A stretch of DNA of 64,000 nt from JBLMYQ01 sp050260055 (lineage in GTDB: Bacteria; Bacillota; Clostridia; Acetivibrionales; UBA4821). Positions 8,877 to 16,569 of this stretch are shown piece after piece; position 1 is the stretch's first letter, and the number at the start of each line of letters is the position of its first letter. Location: assembly GCA_050260055.1 (NCBI GenBank), contig JBLNBO010000005.1, forward strand, positions 62,001 through 126,000, written 5' to 3'. A program made the translations under genes and the position numbers. The notes beneath the pieces were generated by a model that worked only from the letters and a program-made list of their open reading frames with translations, did no database searches and was not told the DNA's origin.

Positions 8877-8919
8877 AATTTTTATAGCTTATATGCATTC
8901 ATAAGGAGGCAATTTCAAA

Positions 8920-9771
8920 ATGAATAAAAAAATTATATTTACAAAGATGCAGGGAACTGGAAATGATTATATATATGTAGATTGTCTCAAGCACAATCTG
9001 CAATTGGACTTATCTGAGCTTGCTAGAAGAATTAGCGATAGGCATTTTGGAGTAGGTTCTGACGGCCTTGTCTTGATTATGCCTTCGGAAAAAGCTGATT
9101 TTAAAATGCGCATATTCAATTCAGATGGATCTGAACCGGAAATGTGCGGGAATGCAATTAGATGTGTTGGAAGATATGTATACGATAGGGGATTAACAAC
9201 AAAAAAGGTAATAAATATTGAAACCCTTGCAGGAATCAAGATTATTGAGCTTAATATTGAAGCTGGAGCAGTTAATTCAGTTAGAGTCGACATGGGAGAG
9301 CCGATTCTCACTGCAGAGTTGATTCCGGTAATAAGCAGTAAAAAGGAAGTGGTAAAAGAAATTTTAGAAGTAGATGGAAGGACATTCGAATTTACCTGCG
9401 TGTCTATGGGAAATCCACATGCGGTTACTTTTGTTGATGATGTAAATGAGATAGCATTAGAAAAAATTGGGCCTAAGATAGAAAACAATAAGATTTTTCC
9501 AAGAAGGACTAATACGGAATTTGTTAAAGTGGTTAATAGAGAAGTATTGGAAATGCGGGTGTGGGAAAGAGGTGCAGGAGAAACACTAGCATGCGGAACG
9601 GGAGCTTGTGCCGTTATGGTTGCGGCAGCACTGAATGGTTTGTCTGAAAGAAAGGTGGTTATCAGGCTTAGAGGTGGAGATTTGCAAATTGAGTGGAAAG
9701 AAGAAAATAATAGAGTATATATGACAGGGCCTGCCGAATATGTGTTTGAAGGGGAATATGATTTAGTGTAA
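8920..9771 (+). CDS. dapF: Diaminopimelate epimerase
   Basis: A 283-residue enzyme that interconverts LL- and meso-diaminopimelate, the last step before lysine or peptidoglycan. The N-terminal FTKMQGTGNDYIYVD, the first catalytic cysteine in PEMCGNAIRCVGRY (about residue 76) and the second in LACGTGACAV (about residue 226) are all present; the enzyme uses these two cysteines as a base/acid pair. Length matches the family. AAGGAGG precedes the ATG. It begins a cluster of diaminopimelate-linked genes running to 15166. The stop codon lies within a dispersed 20-bp repeat that continues into the intergenic region. Confidence 0.95.
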   Translation: MNKKIIFTKMQGTGNDYIYVDCLKHNLQLDLSELARRISDRHFGVGSDGLVLIMPSEKADFKMRIFNSDGSEPEMCGNAIRCVGRYVYDRGLTTKKVINIETLAGIKIIELNIEAGAVNSVRVDMGEPILTAELIPVISSKKEVVKEILEVDGRTFEFTCVSMGNPHAVTFVDDVNEIALEKIGPKIENNKIFPRRTNTEFVKVVNREVLEMRVWERGAGETLACGTGACAVMVAAALNGLSERKVVIRLRGGDLQIEWKEENNRVYMTGPAEYVFEGEYDLV

Positions 9772-9784
9772 AGTTGACAGTTAA
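9765..9784 (+). repeat. Dispersed 20-bp repeat copy (dapF 3' end)
   Basis: AGTGTAAAGTTGACAGTTAA overlaps the dapF stop codon. Related copies lie at 22059-22074, 33526-33540, 34253-34266 and, inverted, 47652-47671. All sit at or just outside a gene boundary. Confidence 0.6.
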
Positions 9785-9785
9785 G

Positions 9786-9826
9786 GGCAGATCTCCCTTC
9801 TTCAGGGAGGATAGGAGGGCTTCATT
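9786..9826. repeat. Fragment of a hairpin-forming intergenic repeat
   Basis: CTCCCT-tcttc-AGGGAG is followed by GATAGGAGGGCTTC. The same GA(C)CCTCCTATCCTCCCT-type words occur in the dnaB-tilS gap near 59112-59218, suggesting a dispersed element family. Confidence 0.4.
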
Positions 9827-9834
9827 AGACCTAT

Positions 9835-9872
9835 ACAAAGAGAGCTATTCCAGTTGGAACAGCTCTCTTTGT
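9835..9872. terminator. Bidirectional terminator between dapF and an M20 amidohydrolase
   Basis: ACAAAGAGAGCT / AGCTCTCTTTGT forms a 12-bp stem extended by a near-complementary ATTCCA/TGGAAC top. It lies two bases before the stop of the convergent gene and serves both. Confidence 0.75.
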
Positions 9873-9873
9873 G

Positions 9874-11043
9874 TTAAAAGTTAAGGAGATAGTTATAGGC
9901 TATCAGGCACTGAAGTGCACAGCCGATTACCATGCAATCCTCATCAACGTCAAAACTGCCTGTGTGTAAGTCGCTTGTTTTGCCTTTTTCTTCATTTCTG
10001 CATCCCAGCATATAATACAGTCCTGGTACTTTTTCGGAAAAATAGGCGAAATCTTCTGCCATCATCGAGGGATTTTCGAATTCCACCAAAGAGATATTGT
10101 CCGCCGTGTTAATGAATTTCTTAAAAGCCCGCACCATAAAGTTATTGTTTTCAAGAGATGGGCAGCCTTCTTCAAAGCATATGCTTGCTTCGCCACCCCA
10201 CATTTCTGCGGTAAGTTTCACGACAGACTTCATTCTCTCCATACAGAAGAAACGTAATTCTTCACCGACTGCACGGAGAATGCCTTCGGCATCTGCTTTG
10301 TCAGCAAGTGCGTTTCTAGCAGAACCGCGGTTACTTTTGCCGATAGTGATTAATGCGCTATCGAGGGCTGAAATCTGTCTTGCGATAATCTTCTGCAAAC
10401 TTGATTCAATCTCGTCAAGGATGAAATTCGCATCAATGCCCTTTTCTGGTGTTGCAGCATGGGTGCCTTTGCCTTTGACCTCAATTTTGAAGGGGCTGGA
10501 AGCTGCAAAGGCAGCTTTTCGGTTAACGCCGATTTCGCTGACTAAGAGATTAGGGTTAACATGCATGCCGATGACTGCATCAACATTTTCCAATGCTCCA
10601 TTAGCTAACATTTCCTTGGCACCCTTGGCTATTTCTTCACCAGTCTGGAAAATAAGCCGGATGGTACCTTTCAGAGTTGATTCCATACCTTTGAGTACTT
10701 TTGCAGTACCTAGCAGTATAGCAGTGTGTGCATCATGCCCGCAGGCATGCATAGTGCCGGAAACCTTGGATTTGTATGGAACCTGGCTTGATTCGGCAAT
10801 TTCTAAAGCGTCCATATCGGCTCTGAGAGCAATTATTGGTTTCTTACCACTGCCGATATCTGCGATAACTCCTTTGCCGTTAAGATTTTTGCTTGGTATT
10901 CCCATTTCTTTAAGGCAATTCTGTACGAAATTGCATGTCTCGTAAAGCTCAAGTCCAGCCTCCGGATATTTGTGAAGAGTTTGCCGCGCTGCCTGCATGT
11001 AATCAAATATGTTGGTTGCTTCTTCTAAAAACATCCTATACAT
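9874..11043 (-). CDS. M20 family metallo-amidohydrolase (N-acyl-diaminopimelate or N-acyl amino acid deacylase), copy 1
   Basis: About 389 residues, a cytoplasmic M20D-type amidohydrolase that removes an acyl group from an amino acid nitrogen using a binuclear metal site. The metal-binding HACGHDAHTAILLG, FQTGEEIAKGA and the C-terminal MMAEDFAYFSEKVPG motifs are intact. The start is the ATG ending at 11043, seven bases from AGGAG; an upstream in-frame ATG touches the Shine-Dalgarno. It is divergent from the aminotransferase gene and has a paralogue at 14003-15166. In Bacillus a protein of this family deacetylates N-acetyl-LL-diaminopimelate; the neighbourhood supports that role, but indole-acetyl-amino-acid-like or generic N-acyl amino acid substrates cannot be excluded. 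Confidence 0.85.
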   Translation of the reverse strand: MYRMFLEEATNIFDYMQAARQTLHKYPEAGLELYETCNFVQNCLKEMGIPSKNLNGKGVIADIGSGKKPIIALRADMDALEIAESSQVPYKSKVSGTMHACGHDAHTAILLGTAKVLKGMESTLKGTIRLIFQTGEEIAKGAKEMLANGALENVDAVIGMHVNPNLLVSEIGVNRKAAFAASSPFKIEVKGKGTHAATPEKGIDANFILDEIESSLQKIIARQISALDSALITIGKSNRGSARNALADKADAEGILRAVGEELRFFCMERMKSVVKLTAEMWGGEASICFEEGCPSLENNNFMVRAFKKFINTADNISLVEFENPSMMAEDFAYFSEKVPGLYYMLGCRNEEKGKTSDLHTGSFDVDEDCMVIGCALQCLIAYNYLLNF

Positions 11044-11354
11044 TTTCATTCTCCTTTCTAACTGCTGACCGCATTTTCATGCTTGTTTTACGACACGGGA
11101 TTTTGTTCCGTTAAGTTCCCTCCTAACAAATGTTATTTGCTTCTAAATCCCTTACTATAGAGATTTTGTTTTTTGAAAAGACAATAATGACAATAATTAT
11201 ACTATATTTTTCATAAAAATAATAGGGGCTAAATAGAGTTGTAAAATATTTAACGGCACGTTAGAATATTAATAACAAAGGTATTTGATACGGGCATATT
11301 CGAGGAATATTATTCTTCAAAATATTATATATTCTCTATTAGGGAGGCAAAAAT
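11044..11354. other. Divergent intergenic region with the aminotransferase promoter
   Basis: A 311-bp A+T-rich gap between divergent genes. On the plus strand TTGATA (11285-11290) and TATTAT (11308-11313) are spaced by 17 bp, giving a leader of about 35 nt for the aminotransferase. On the minus strand a TATAAT lies at 11196-11201 without a convincing -35. I see no riboswitch-like fold and no small gene. Confidence 0.5.
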
Positions 11355-12593
11355 ATGAGTTACATACAAAAGCTCTTTGCAGATAGAATTGGCGGCTCTG
11401 AATTTGGGAAAGGGGCTGCTATATACAAGTTTGAAAGAATTAGACAGGCAAAAGCCGCTGCACAAAAGCTTCATCCTGACATAAGACTTATTGATCTAGG
11501 TGTTGGCGAGCCTGATGAAATGGCTGATATGGGTTGTGTTGAAACCCTTGCAAGGGAAGCAGCAAAGCATGAAAATCGCAGTTATTCAGGAAATGGGCCG
11601 CAGGATTTTAAGGATGCGGCAGTAAATTATCTTGAAAAGGTTTATGGAATAAAAGGATTGAATCCATTGACAGAAGTAATGCACGGAGTAGGCTCAAAGA
11701 TTATTCTTTCAATGATCCCCCTTGAGTTTATAAATCCCGGGGAAATAACCCTTATGACGGTTCCCTGCTATCCTACGCTGGGAATTCTCACCGAATGGTA
11801 TGGCGGAAAGGTGCATAACCTTCCGCTGCTCAAAGAAAACGGTTTTATTCCAGACCTTGATTCCATTCCGGAAGATGTTTGCAAGAAGGCAAAGTTATTA
11901 TATATTAACTATCCGAATAATCCTACAGGAGCATCTGCAACAAAGGAATTCTTTGAAAACGTAGTAAGATTTGCTAAGAAGAATGATATAGTGGTTATTC
12001 ATGATGCAGCTTATTCAAGCTTGGTTTTTGGAGATGAAAGACCACTGGCATTTCTTTCTGTTGATGGTGCAAAGGACGTTGGGATAGAAATATTTTCTCT
12101 TTCAAAAGCTTTCAATATGGCTGGTTGGAGAATAGCAATAATTGCCGGAAATGAGCTTGCCATAAAAGGCCTGGCAGAAGTAAAAGGCAATTGTGATGCT
12201 GGGCAGTTCATACCCATTCAAAAGGCATCAATGTATGCTTTTGAACATCCCGAAATTACCCAAAGGACCAGCGAAAAATATTCTAGAAGACATGACCTGA
12301 TGATTGAGGTTTTAAAAGAAAAAGGTTTTACTGTTAAAAAGCCTCAAGGTTCATTCTTCTTATATGTACAAACACCAATAGGTATTAAAGGCGGCAGAAG
12401 ATTTGAAAATGCCGAAGAATTTTCACAGTTCTTGATAATGGAGAAATTGATTTCAACTGTTCCGTGGGATGATGCCGGGCACTTTGTAAGACTCTCAATG
12501 ACCTATGCTGCTGGGGGCATTCAAGAAGAAAAAGGAATAATGAATGAGATAAAAAGAAGACTAGCAGATTGTGAATTTGAGTTTGAAAAATAA
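11355..12593 (+). CDS. dapL: LL-diaminopimelate aminotransferase-type class I aminotransferase
   Basis: A 412-residue PLP-dependent fold-type I aminotransferase. The N-terminal region (GVGEPDEMAD, YSGNGPQDFKDAAV) matches LL-diaminopimelate aminotransferases, the pyridoxal lysine lies in SLSKAFNMAGWR near residue 258, and the NYPNNPTGA substrate loop is present. DapL makes LL-diaminopimelate directly from tetrahydrodipicolinate and glutamate, bypassing acylation. Because dapD and two M20 deacylases sit beside it, the enzyme might instead act on the N-acyl-keto intermediate (the DapC step); sequence alone does not separate these. AGGGAGG precedes the ATG. Confidence 0.8.
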   Translation: MSYIQKLFADRIGGSEFGKGAAIYKFERIRQAKAAAQKLHPDIRLIDLGVGEPDEMADMGCVETLAREAAKHENRSYSGNGPQDFKDAAVNYLEKVYGIKGLNPLTEVMHGVGSKIILSMIPLEFINPGEITLMTVPCYPTLGILTEWYGGKVHNLPLLKENGFIPDLDSIPEDVCKKAKLLYINYPNNPTGASATKEFFENVVRFAKKNDIVVIHDAAYSSLVFGDERPLAFLSVDGAKDVGIEIFSLSKAFNMAGWRIAIIAGNELAIKGLAEVKGNCDAGQFIPIQKASMYAFEHPEITQRTSEKYSRRHDLMIEVLKEKGFTVKKPQGSFFLYVQTPIGIKGGRRFENAEEFSQFLIMEKLISTVPWDDAGHFVRLSMTYAAGGIQEEKGIMNEIKRRLADCEFEFEK

Positions 12594-12616
12594 ATGGACG
12601 GATAATCCGTCCATTT
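12592..12616. terminator. Bidirectional terminator between dapL and the thioesterase
   Basis: AAATGGACGGAT / ATCCGTCCATTT form a perfect 12-bp stem around one base. The stop codons of both convergent genes lie within or at the edge of the palindrome. Confidence 0.75.
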
Positions 12617-13118
12617 AAAAATCTATTTCGGTTGGTTCATTTTCTTTAATAACTACTCCCCATTCTTCGTGGTCTTTCCCAAAATCCGAAATCTTTTCAA
12701 GAGGCATTTTTAGATATCTTCCATGTCCGATGACGGCAACTTCTCCATTGCTAAGAAGAATTTCCCCAGAGCCTTCAAAAATTCTTTTTGAATCTTTGGT
12801 TATACGGCCAATAGCCAGCAGTTTTTCATTTAGAGGAAGGGGCTTCTTATATTCTACTGATAATTCAAGTGTTACCCCCCACACATTTTCATCATCTATC
12901 ATGCTTGCCCGGCCAATTGTTTCATCAAGTACTGCAGCTGCGATTCCTCCATGGATTCTTCCAGGATAGCTTTGATGTTCATCAATTGAAGTAAAAAGTC
13001 CTGCAACTTCCCTGCTTTCCAATTCATAAAAACTCGTTTTTAAACTTAACTCGTTTTTTAGGCCGCAAACCAGACACATCTTGGAATTTGGCTGTTTCTT
13101 AAGAATTTTATATTTCAT
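12615..13118 (-). CDS. PaaI-type hotdog-fold thioesterase
   Basis: A 167-residue single-domain hotdog protein. The active-site region GRIHGGIAAAVLDETIG (residues 53-69) is the PaaI/4HBT acyl-CoA thioesterase signature, with the HGG-x-DE arrangement. An N-terminal pair of cysteines (CLVCG) is typical of this clostridial subgroup. It is the last gene of a minus-strand run: amidohydrolase, dapD, thioesterase, with 35 bp before it. It probably hydrolyses a cytoplasmic acyl- or aryl-CoA. A link to diaminopimelate acyl transfer is possible from position only. AAGGAGA precedes the ATG. Confidence 0.8.
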   Translation of the reverse strand: MKYKILKKQPNSKMCLVCGLKNELSLKTSFYELESREVAGLFTSIDEHQSYPGRIHGGIAAAVLDETIGRASMIDDENVWGVTLELSVEYKKPLPLNEKLLAIGRITKDSKRIFEGSGEILLSNGEVAVIGHGRYLKMPLEKISDFGKDHEEWGVVIKENEPTEIDF

Positions 13119-13153
13119 CGTGTTCTCCTTGAGTTATCTTCTGGAGCCTTTTC

Positions 13154-13945
13154 TTATCTTAATGCTTCTTCAAGTGATGTTTTTAAATCGGTTTTCCTAT
13201 CTCTGTTTTTTCTTATAACAGCAACTGGTGCGTAAACTCCGCCTGCTGTTTCCATCATTCCCGGTATTACTACAACGTAAGAAGGTATTCTGCCTTTAGG
13301 ACAGTCTACTTTTTCGCCGCTTCTTACATCAATAATTTTTGTGCTTGCAGTTAGATTAACACCTGAGCTTATTACGCTTCCTTCTTCAACGATTACTCCC
13401 TCAACAACTGAAGAATTTGCACCAACAAAACAGTTGTCTTCAATTATTACAGGTGAAGCTTGCGGTGGCTCAAGTACTCCACCTATGGTTACATGAGCAG
13501 ATATATGACAGTTCTTGCCTACTTGACAGCAAGAACCGGCAAGGGTAAAGGAGTCAATCATTGTTCCTGTGGAAATGTAAGCACCTGTATTTACATAGGC
13601 AGGCCCCATCATTATGGTTCCGGCTTCTGCAAAAGAGCCATACCTCATTACGGATGGCGGAACTATTCTTACTCCATCAAGATTCTTAGTTTTTAGCGGA
13701 ATCTTATCCTTAAAAAGTATTGGGCCCAACAATTCTTCCTTAATCTGGCTAAGGCCAAAATACATTAATATTGCTTTTTTTACCCATTCATTTGTTACCC
13801 ATTTTCCATCAGACGACTTTTCTGCGGCGCGGATTTTCCCCGCATCAAGAAGTGCGAATGCTTCTTCAACTGCTTGCTTATATTCTGGATTTTGAAGCAA
13901 ACTTCTGTTGTCATATGCTTCGGTGATTAGGTCTTTAATCTCCAT
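13154..13945 (-). CDS. dapD: Tetrahydrodipicolinate N-succinyltransferase (E. coli DapD type)
   Basis: A 263-residue left-handed beta-helix acyltransferase. It resembles proteobacterial DapD rather than the shorter Bacillus DapH: an N-terminal helical domain (GKIRAAEKSSDGKWVTNEW), then hexapeptide turns including RIVPPSVMRYGSF, GPAYVNTGAYISTGTMIDS, IGGVLEPPQASPVIIEDNCF and VVEGVIVEEGSVIS. DapD transfers a succinyl group from succinyl-CoA to tetrahydrodipicolinate in lysine/DAP synthesis; acetyl-CoA use is possible. It lies 57 bp downstream of an M20 amidohydrolase and upstream of a thioesterase. Its co-occurrence with a DapL-type aminotransferase is redundant on paper. GGGGG precedes the ATG. 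Confidence 0.85.
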   Translation of the reverse strand: MEIKDLITEAYDNRSLLQNPEYKQAVEEAFALLDAGKIRAAEKSSDGKWVTNEWVKKAILMYFGLSQIKEELLGPILFKDKIPLKTKNLDGVRIVPPSVMRYGSFAEAGTIMMGPAYVNTGAYISTGTMIDSFTLAGSCCQVGKNCHISAHVTIGGVLEPPQASPVIIEDNCFVGANSSVVEGVIVEEGSVISSGVNLTASTKIIDVRSGEKVDCPKGRIPSYVVVIPGMMETAGGVYAPVAVIRKNRDRKTDLKTSLEEALR

Positions 13946-14002
13946 AGTAGTTCCCCCTGTCTAATAATATGTTTAAATTCCATTATTTAATGGTAAGTGT
14001 TT

Positions 14003-15166
14003 TTAGTTGTTTAAAAAATTATATGCAAGCATACTTTGAAGCATACAGCCAAGAATCATACATTCTTCGTCAATATCAAAATAGCTTCCGTGGGCTGGAT
14101 TTGTTATGCCTTTCTTTTCATTACGGCATCCCAGTTTATAGTATAGTCCGGGGACTTTCTTAGTATAATATGCAAAATCTTCAACTCCCATTGAAGGAAA
14201 ATCAACTTCTTTTAGGGCAACATTGTTTAATGAAGAAATCAGTTCTACGAAAGTCTGAGCCAAATCAGCATTGTTATCAAAAGAAGGGTATCCATCAACA
14301 AAACTGATTTCTGCTCTTGCTCTCATCATATCTGCAGTCTGGGTAACAATTGATGTGATTCTATCTTTACAGAAGCTGCGCAAGTCATCTCCAACCGTTC
14401 TTAAGATACCTGTCATTTCAACACTGCTTGAAATGGCATTTGGTGCTGTTCCCCCATTGATTGTACCAACTGTAACAACGGCATTCTTAACTGGGGAGAT
14501 CTCCCTTGAAACAATAGTCTGAAGATTTTCAATAATCTTTGCACTTGTTACTATTGCATCGATTCCGTCATGTGGAGATGCTCCATGAGCCCCTTTCCCA
14601 GTTATTTTTATACTGAAGGGGTTTGAAGCTGCACAGACCAGGCCTTTTTTAAGCCCTACTGTACCTATTTCAATTACTTCATCAACGTGAAGGCCGAATA
14701 TTGCATTGACGTTTTCAAGACAGCCAAACTCAATCATGTCTTGGGCGCCGCCATCAGTTTCTTCTGCTGGTTGAAAAATTAGCCTAACTGTGCCATTCAG
14801 CTTGCTTTCCATTTTCTTTAATAGTATCCCGACTGCAATGAGAATTGCAGTATGAGCATCGTGCCCGCATGCATGCATTTTTCCTGGGATGGTAGATTTA
14901 TAAGGAACATCTTTCATGTCCTGTACGGTTAAAGCATCCATATCAGCTCTTAAAGCGACAATCCCATTTCTCGATTTGCCTATTTCGGCAACAATCCCGT
15001 TATTAGGAAATCTCTTATACGCAATGCCATTATCTTGTAAATGCTTTTCAACAAGGTTGGCAGTGTTTTTTAACTCCTTATCAATTTCAGGATGTGAGTG
15101 AAGTTCACGTCTGATTTTTACCATAAGATTGAATAGGTTTTTTGATTCATCCCAGAATATATTCAT
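14003..15166 (-). CDS. M20 family metallo-amidohydrolase, copy 2
   Basis: A 387-residue paralogue of the gene at 9874, with HACGHDAHTAILIA, FQPAEETDGGAQDMI and MGVEDFAYYTKKVPG. It is first in the minus-strand operon amidohydrolase-dapD-thioesterase and has a near-consensus promoter. Position immediately upstream of dapD makes an N-acyl-diaminopimelate deacylase role more likely for this copy than for the other. The usual DapE of the succinyl pathway is a different M20 subfamily, so this would be an M20D enzyme paired with a DapD acyltransferase. AAAGGAAAG precedes the ATG. Confidence 0.85.
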   Translation of the reverse strand: MNIFWDESKNLFNLMVKIRRELHSHPEIDKELKNTANLVEKHLQDNGIAYKRFPNNGIVAEIGKSRNGIVALRADMDALTVQDMKDVPYKSTIPGKMHACGHDAHTAILIAVGILLKKMESKLNGTVRLIFQPAEETDGGAQDMIEFGCLENVNAIFGLHVDEVIEIGTVGLKKGLVCAASNPFSIKITGKGAHGASPHDGIDAIVTSAKIIENLQTIVSREISPVKNAVVTVGTINGGTAPNAISSSVEMTGILRTVGDDLRSFCKDRITSIVTQTADMMRARAEISFVDGYPSFDNNADLAQTFVELISSLNNVALKEVDFPSMGVEDFAYYTKKVPGLYYKLGCRNEKKGITNPAHGSYFDIDEECMILGCMLQSMLAYNFLNN

Positions 15167-15223
15167 AATAGCTTTCCTTTCAAGATTTATTGGTTAAAGT
15201 TATTTGAATATGTAGTTTCGCTA

Positions 15224-15253
15224 ATTATAACACCAATGAGAAAATAGTGTCAA
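15224..15253 (-). promoter_or_regulatory. Near-consensus promoter of the amidohydrolase-dapD-thioesterase operon
   Basis: On the minus strand TTGACA (15248-15253), an 18-bp spacer and TATAAT (15224-15229) preceded by TG form an extended -10 promoter. The leader to the ATG at 15166 is about 50 nt. Confidence 0.65.
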
Positions 15254-15376
15254 TTTAATGTATATGTATTAAAAACTTATTTAGGATAATACTAGAAATG
15301 AGTTATTTAAAGATAGTGTTGGATACTTAAAACACAAATGGTTTTTAATTATTAAGTGTTAAACGGAGATGAGATT

Positions 15377-16537
15377 ATGAGATATTACACCGGCCGAAAA
15401 AATATTTTTGTTTCAATTCTTACATCGATAATTACATTTATTGTTTTGGCAGCTGCATTTTTGGGGTATATAGGAACTAATATACAAAAATCCACTCCCC
15501 AAACTGAGTCTGTTAAGGTCCCTAAACAAAATATTTCAGTTCCTCAGCAAATTGCCGCACAATCACAGGCCAATATAAGCACCCCAGCCTCAGAGGTTGC
15601 AAGCCGATGGATTCAGCCGGTTGTTGGAATTGCAGTTTTAAAACCGGATGGGAATTCTATCTTTAAAGCATCAACAGAGAGCTGGGGAGTAGGCTCGGGA
15701 ATAATAGTCGATTCGAATGGTTATATTCTGACAAACCACCACGTTGCAGGGGGAAAAAGCAAAAGGATAATAGTAACACTTTCTGGTGGTGACAGTGTTG
15801 ATGGAGTTACCCTCTGGTCTGATCCGATTATTGATTTGGCGGTAGTAAAAATTAATGTTTCAGGTTTGCCAGCAGTGAGATTAGGTGACTCGGGGGCAAT
15901 AAGGGTAGGAGAAGCAGCAATTGCTGTTGGAAATCCGCTTGGCCTTCAATTTCAGAAAACAGTCACTTCTGGAATTGTTAGCGCTTTAAATAGAACTGTT
16001 GAGATTGAAACTGAAAAAGGAATAAATTATATGGAGGATTTGATACAGACTGATGCAAGTATAAATCCGGGGAACAGTGGAGGGCCTCTTATGAATGCAA
16101 GAGGTGAAGTGATTGGAATAAACACAATAAAGGTAAGCTCTGCAGAAGGTATAGGTTTTGCAATTCCTATAAACATTGCCAAGCCTATTATCAATAGTTT
16201 TATTAACAAAGGAAAATTCAATGAGCCATATCTCGGAATCTTTGCATATGATAAAGAGATAATCCCGTATATTCAGCCTGATTTGAAGATAGATTCAGGG
16301 ATTTACGTTGCAAAGGTGGATTTCGGCAGCCCCGCGGCAGGGAAAGGTATAAGGATTGGTGATATAATAAACAAAATAGATAACCAAAGTATCCATACAA
16401 TGATGGATTTAAGGTGTGCATTGTACAGTAAGAGTCCGAATGATACCATAAAGGTTGATTATGTAACGGATGGAGTGCCTAAAACAGCTCAAATTACTCT
16501 AGGTAAGAAGAATAGGGATGGATTGGTAACAAGATAG
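15377..16537 (+). CDS. HtrA/DegP-type trypsin-like serine protease with PDZ domain
   Basis: About 386 residues. One N-terminal membrane segment (residues 9-32) anchors it outside the membrane. The trypsin-like domain keeps the triad: His in NHHVAGG (about 121), Asp in IIDLAVVKI (about 152) and Ser in NPGNSGGPL (about 233). A single C-terminal PDZ domain (about 285-375) includes PYLGIFAYD and GSPAAGKGIRIGDII. The family degrades misfolded proteins at the cell surface. The frame opens seven codons earlier with a GTG, but the ATG at 15377 has GGAG nine bases upstream. It is divergent from the amidohydrolase operon and stands alone. Confidence 0.9.
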   Translation: MRYYTGRKNIFVSILTSIITFIVLAAAFLGYIGTNIQKSTPQTESVKVPKQNISVPQQIAAQSQANISTPASEVASRWIQPVVGIAVLKPDGNSIFKASTESWGVGSGIIVDSNGYILTNHHVAGGKSKRIIVTLSGGDSVDGVTLWSDPIIDLAVVKINVSGLPAVRLGDSGAIRVGEAAIAVGNPLGLQFQKTVTSGIVSALNRTVEIETEKGINYMEDLIQTDASINPGNSGGPLMNARGEVIGINTIKVSSAEGIGFAIPINIAKPIINSFINKGKFNEPYLGIFAYDKEIIPYIQPDLKIDSGIYVAKVDFGSPAAGKGIRIGDIINKIDNQSIHTMMDLRCALYSKSPNDTIKVDYVTDGVPKTAQITLGKKNRDGLVTR

Positions 16538-16538
16538 G

Positions 16539-16569
16539 AAGAGTCAGGATAAACCTGACTCTTCTTTTT
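16539..16569. terminator. Terminator shared by htrA-like and chitinase genes
   Basis: AAGAGTCAGG / CCTGACTCTT forms a 10-bp stem with a 5-base loop, followed by CTTTTT on the plus strand. The convergent chitinase gene ends inside the T-tract. Confidence 0.8.

Noticed and set aside
8644..8919. Lysine riboswitch or T-box upstream of dapF
   Set aside because: No T-box TGGNACC-type core or lysine-riboswitch stems are visible; only promoter-like and short direct-repeat sequence.
10097..10945. A long plus-strand open frame of about 282 codons
   Set aside because: It lies wholly opposite the M20 amidohydrolase, has low-complexity serine/leucine composition and no ribosome site; it is a shadow frame.
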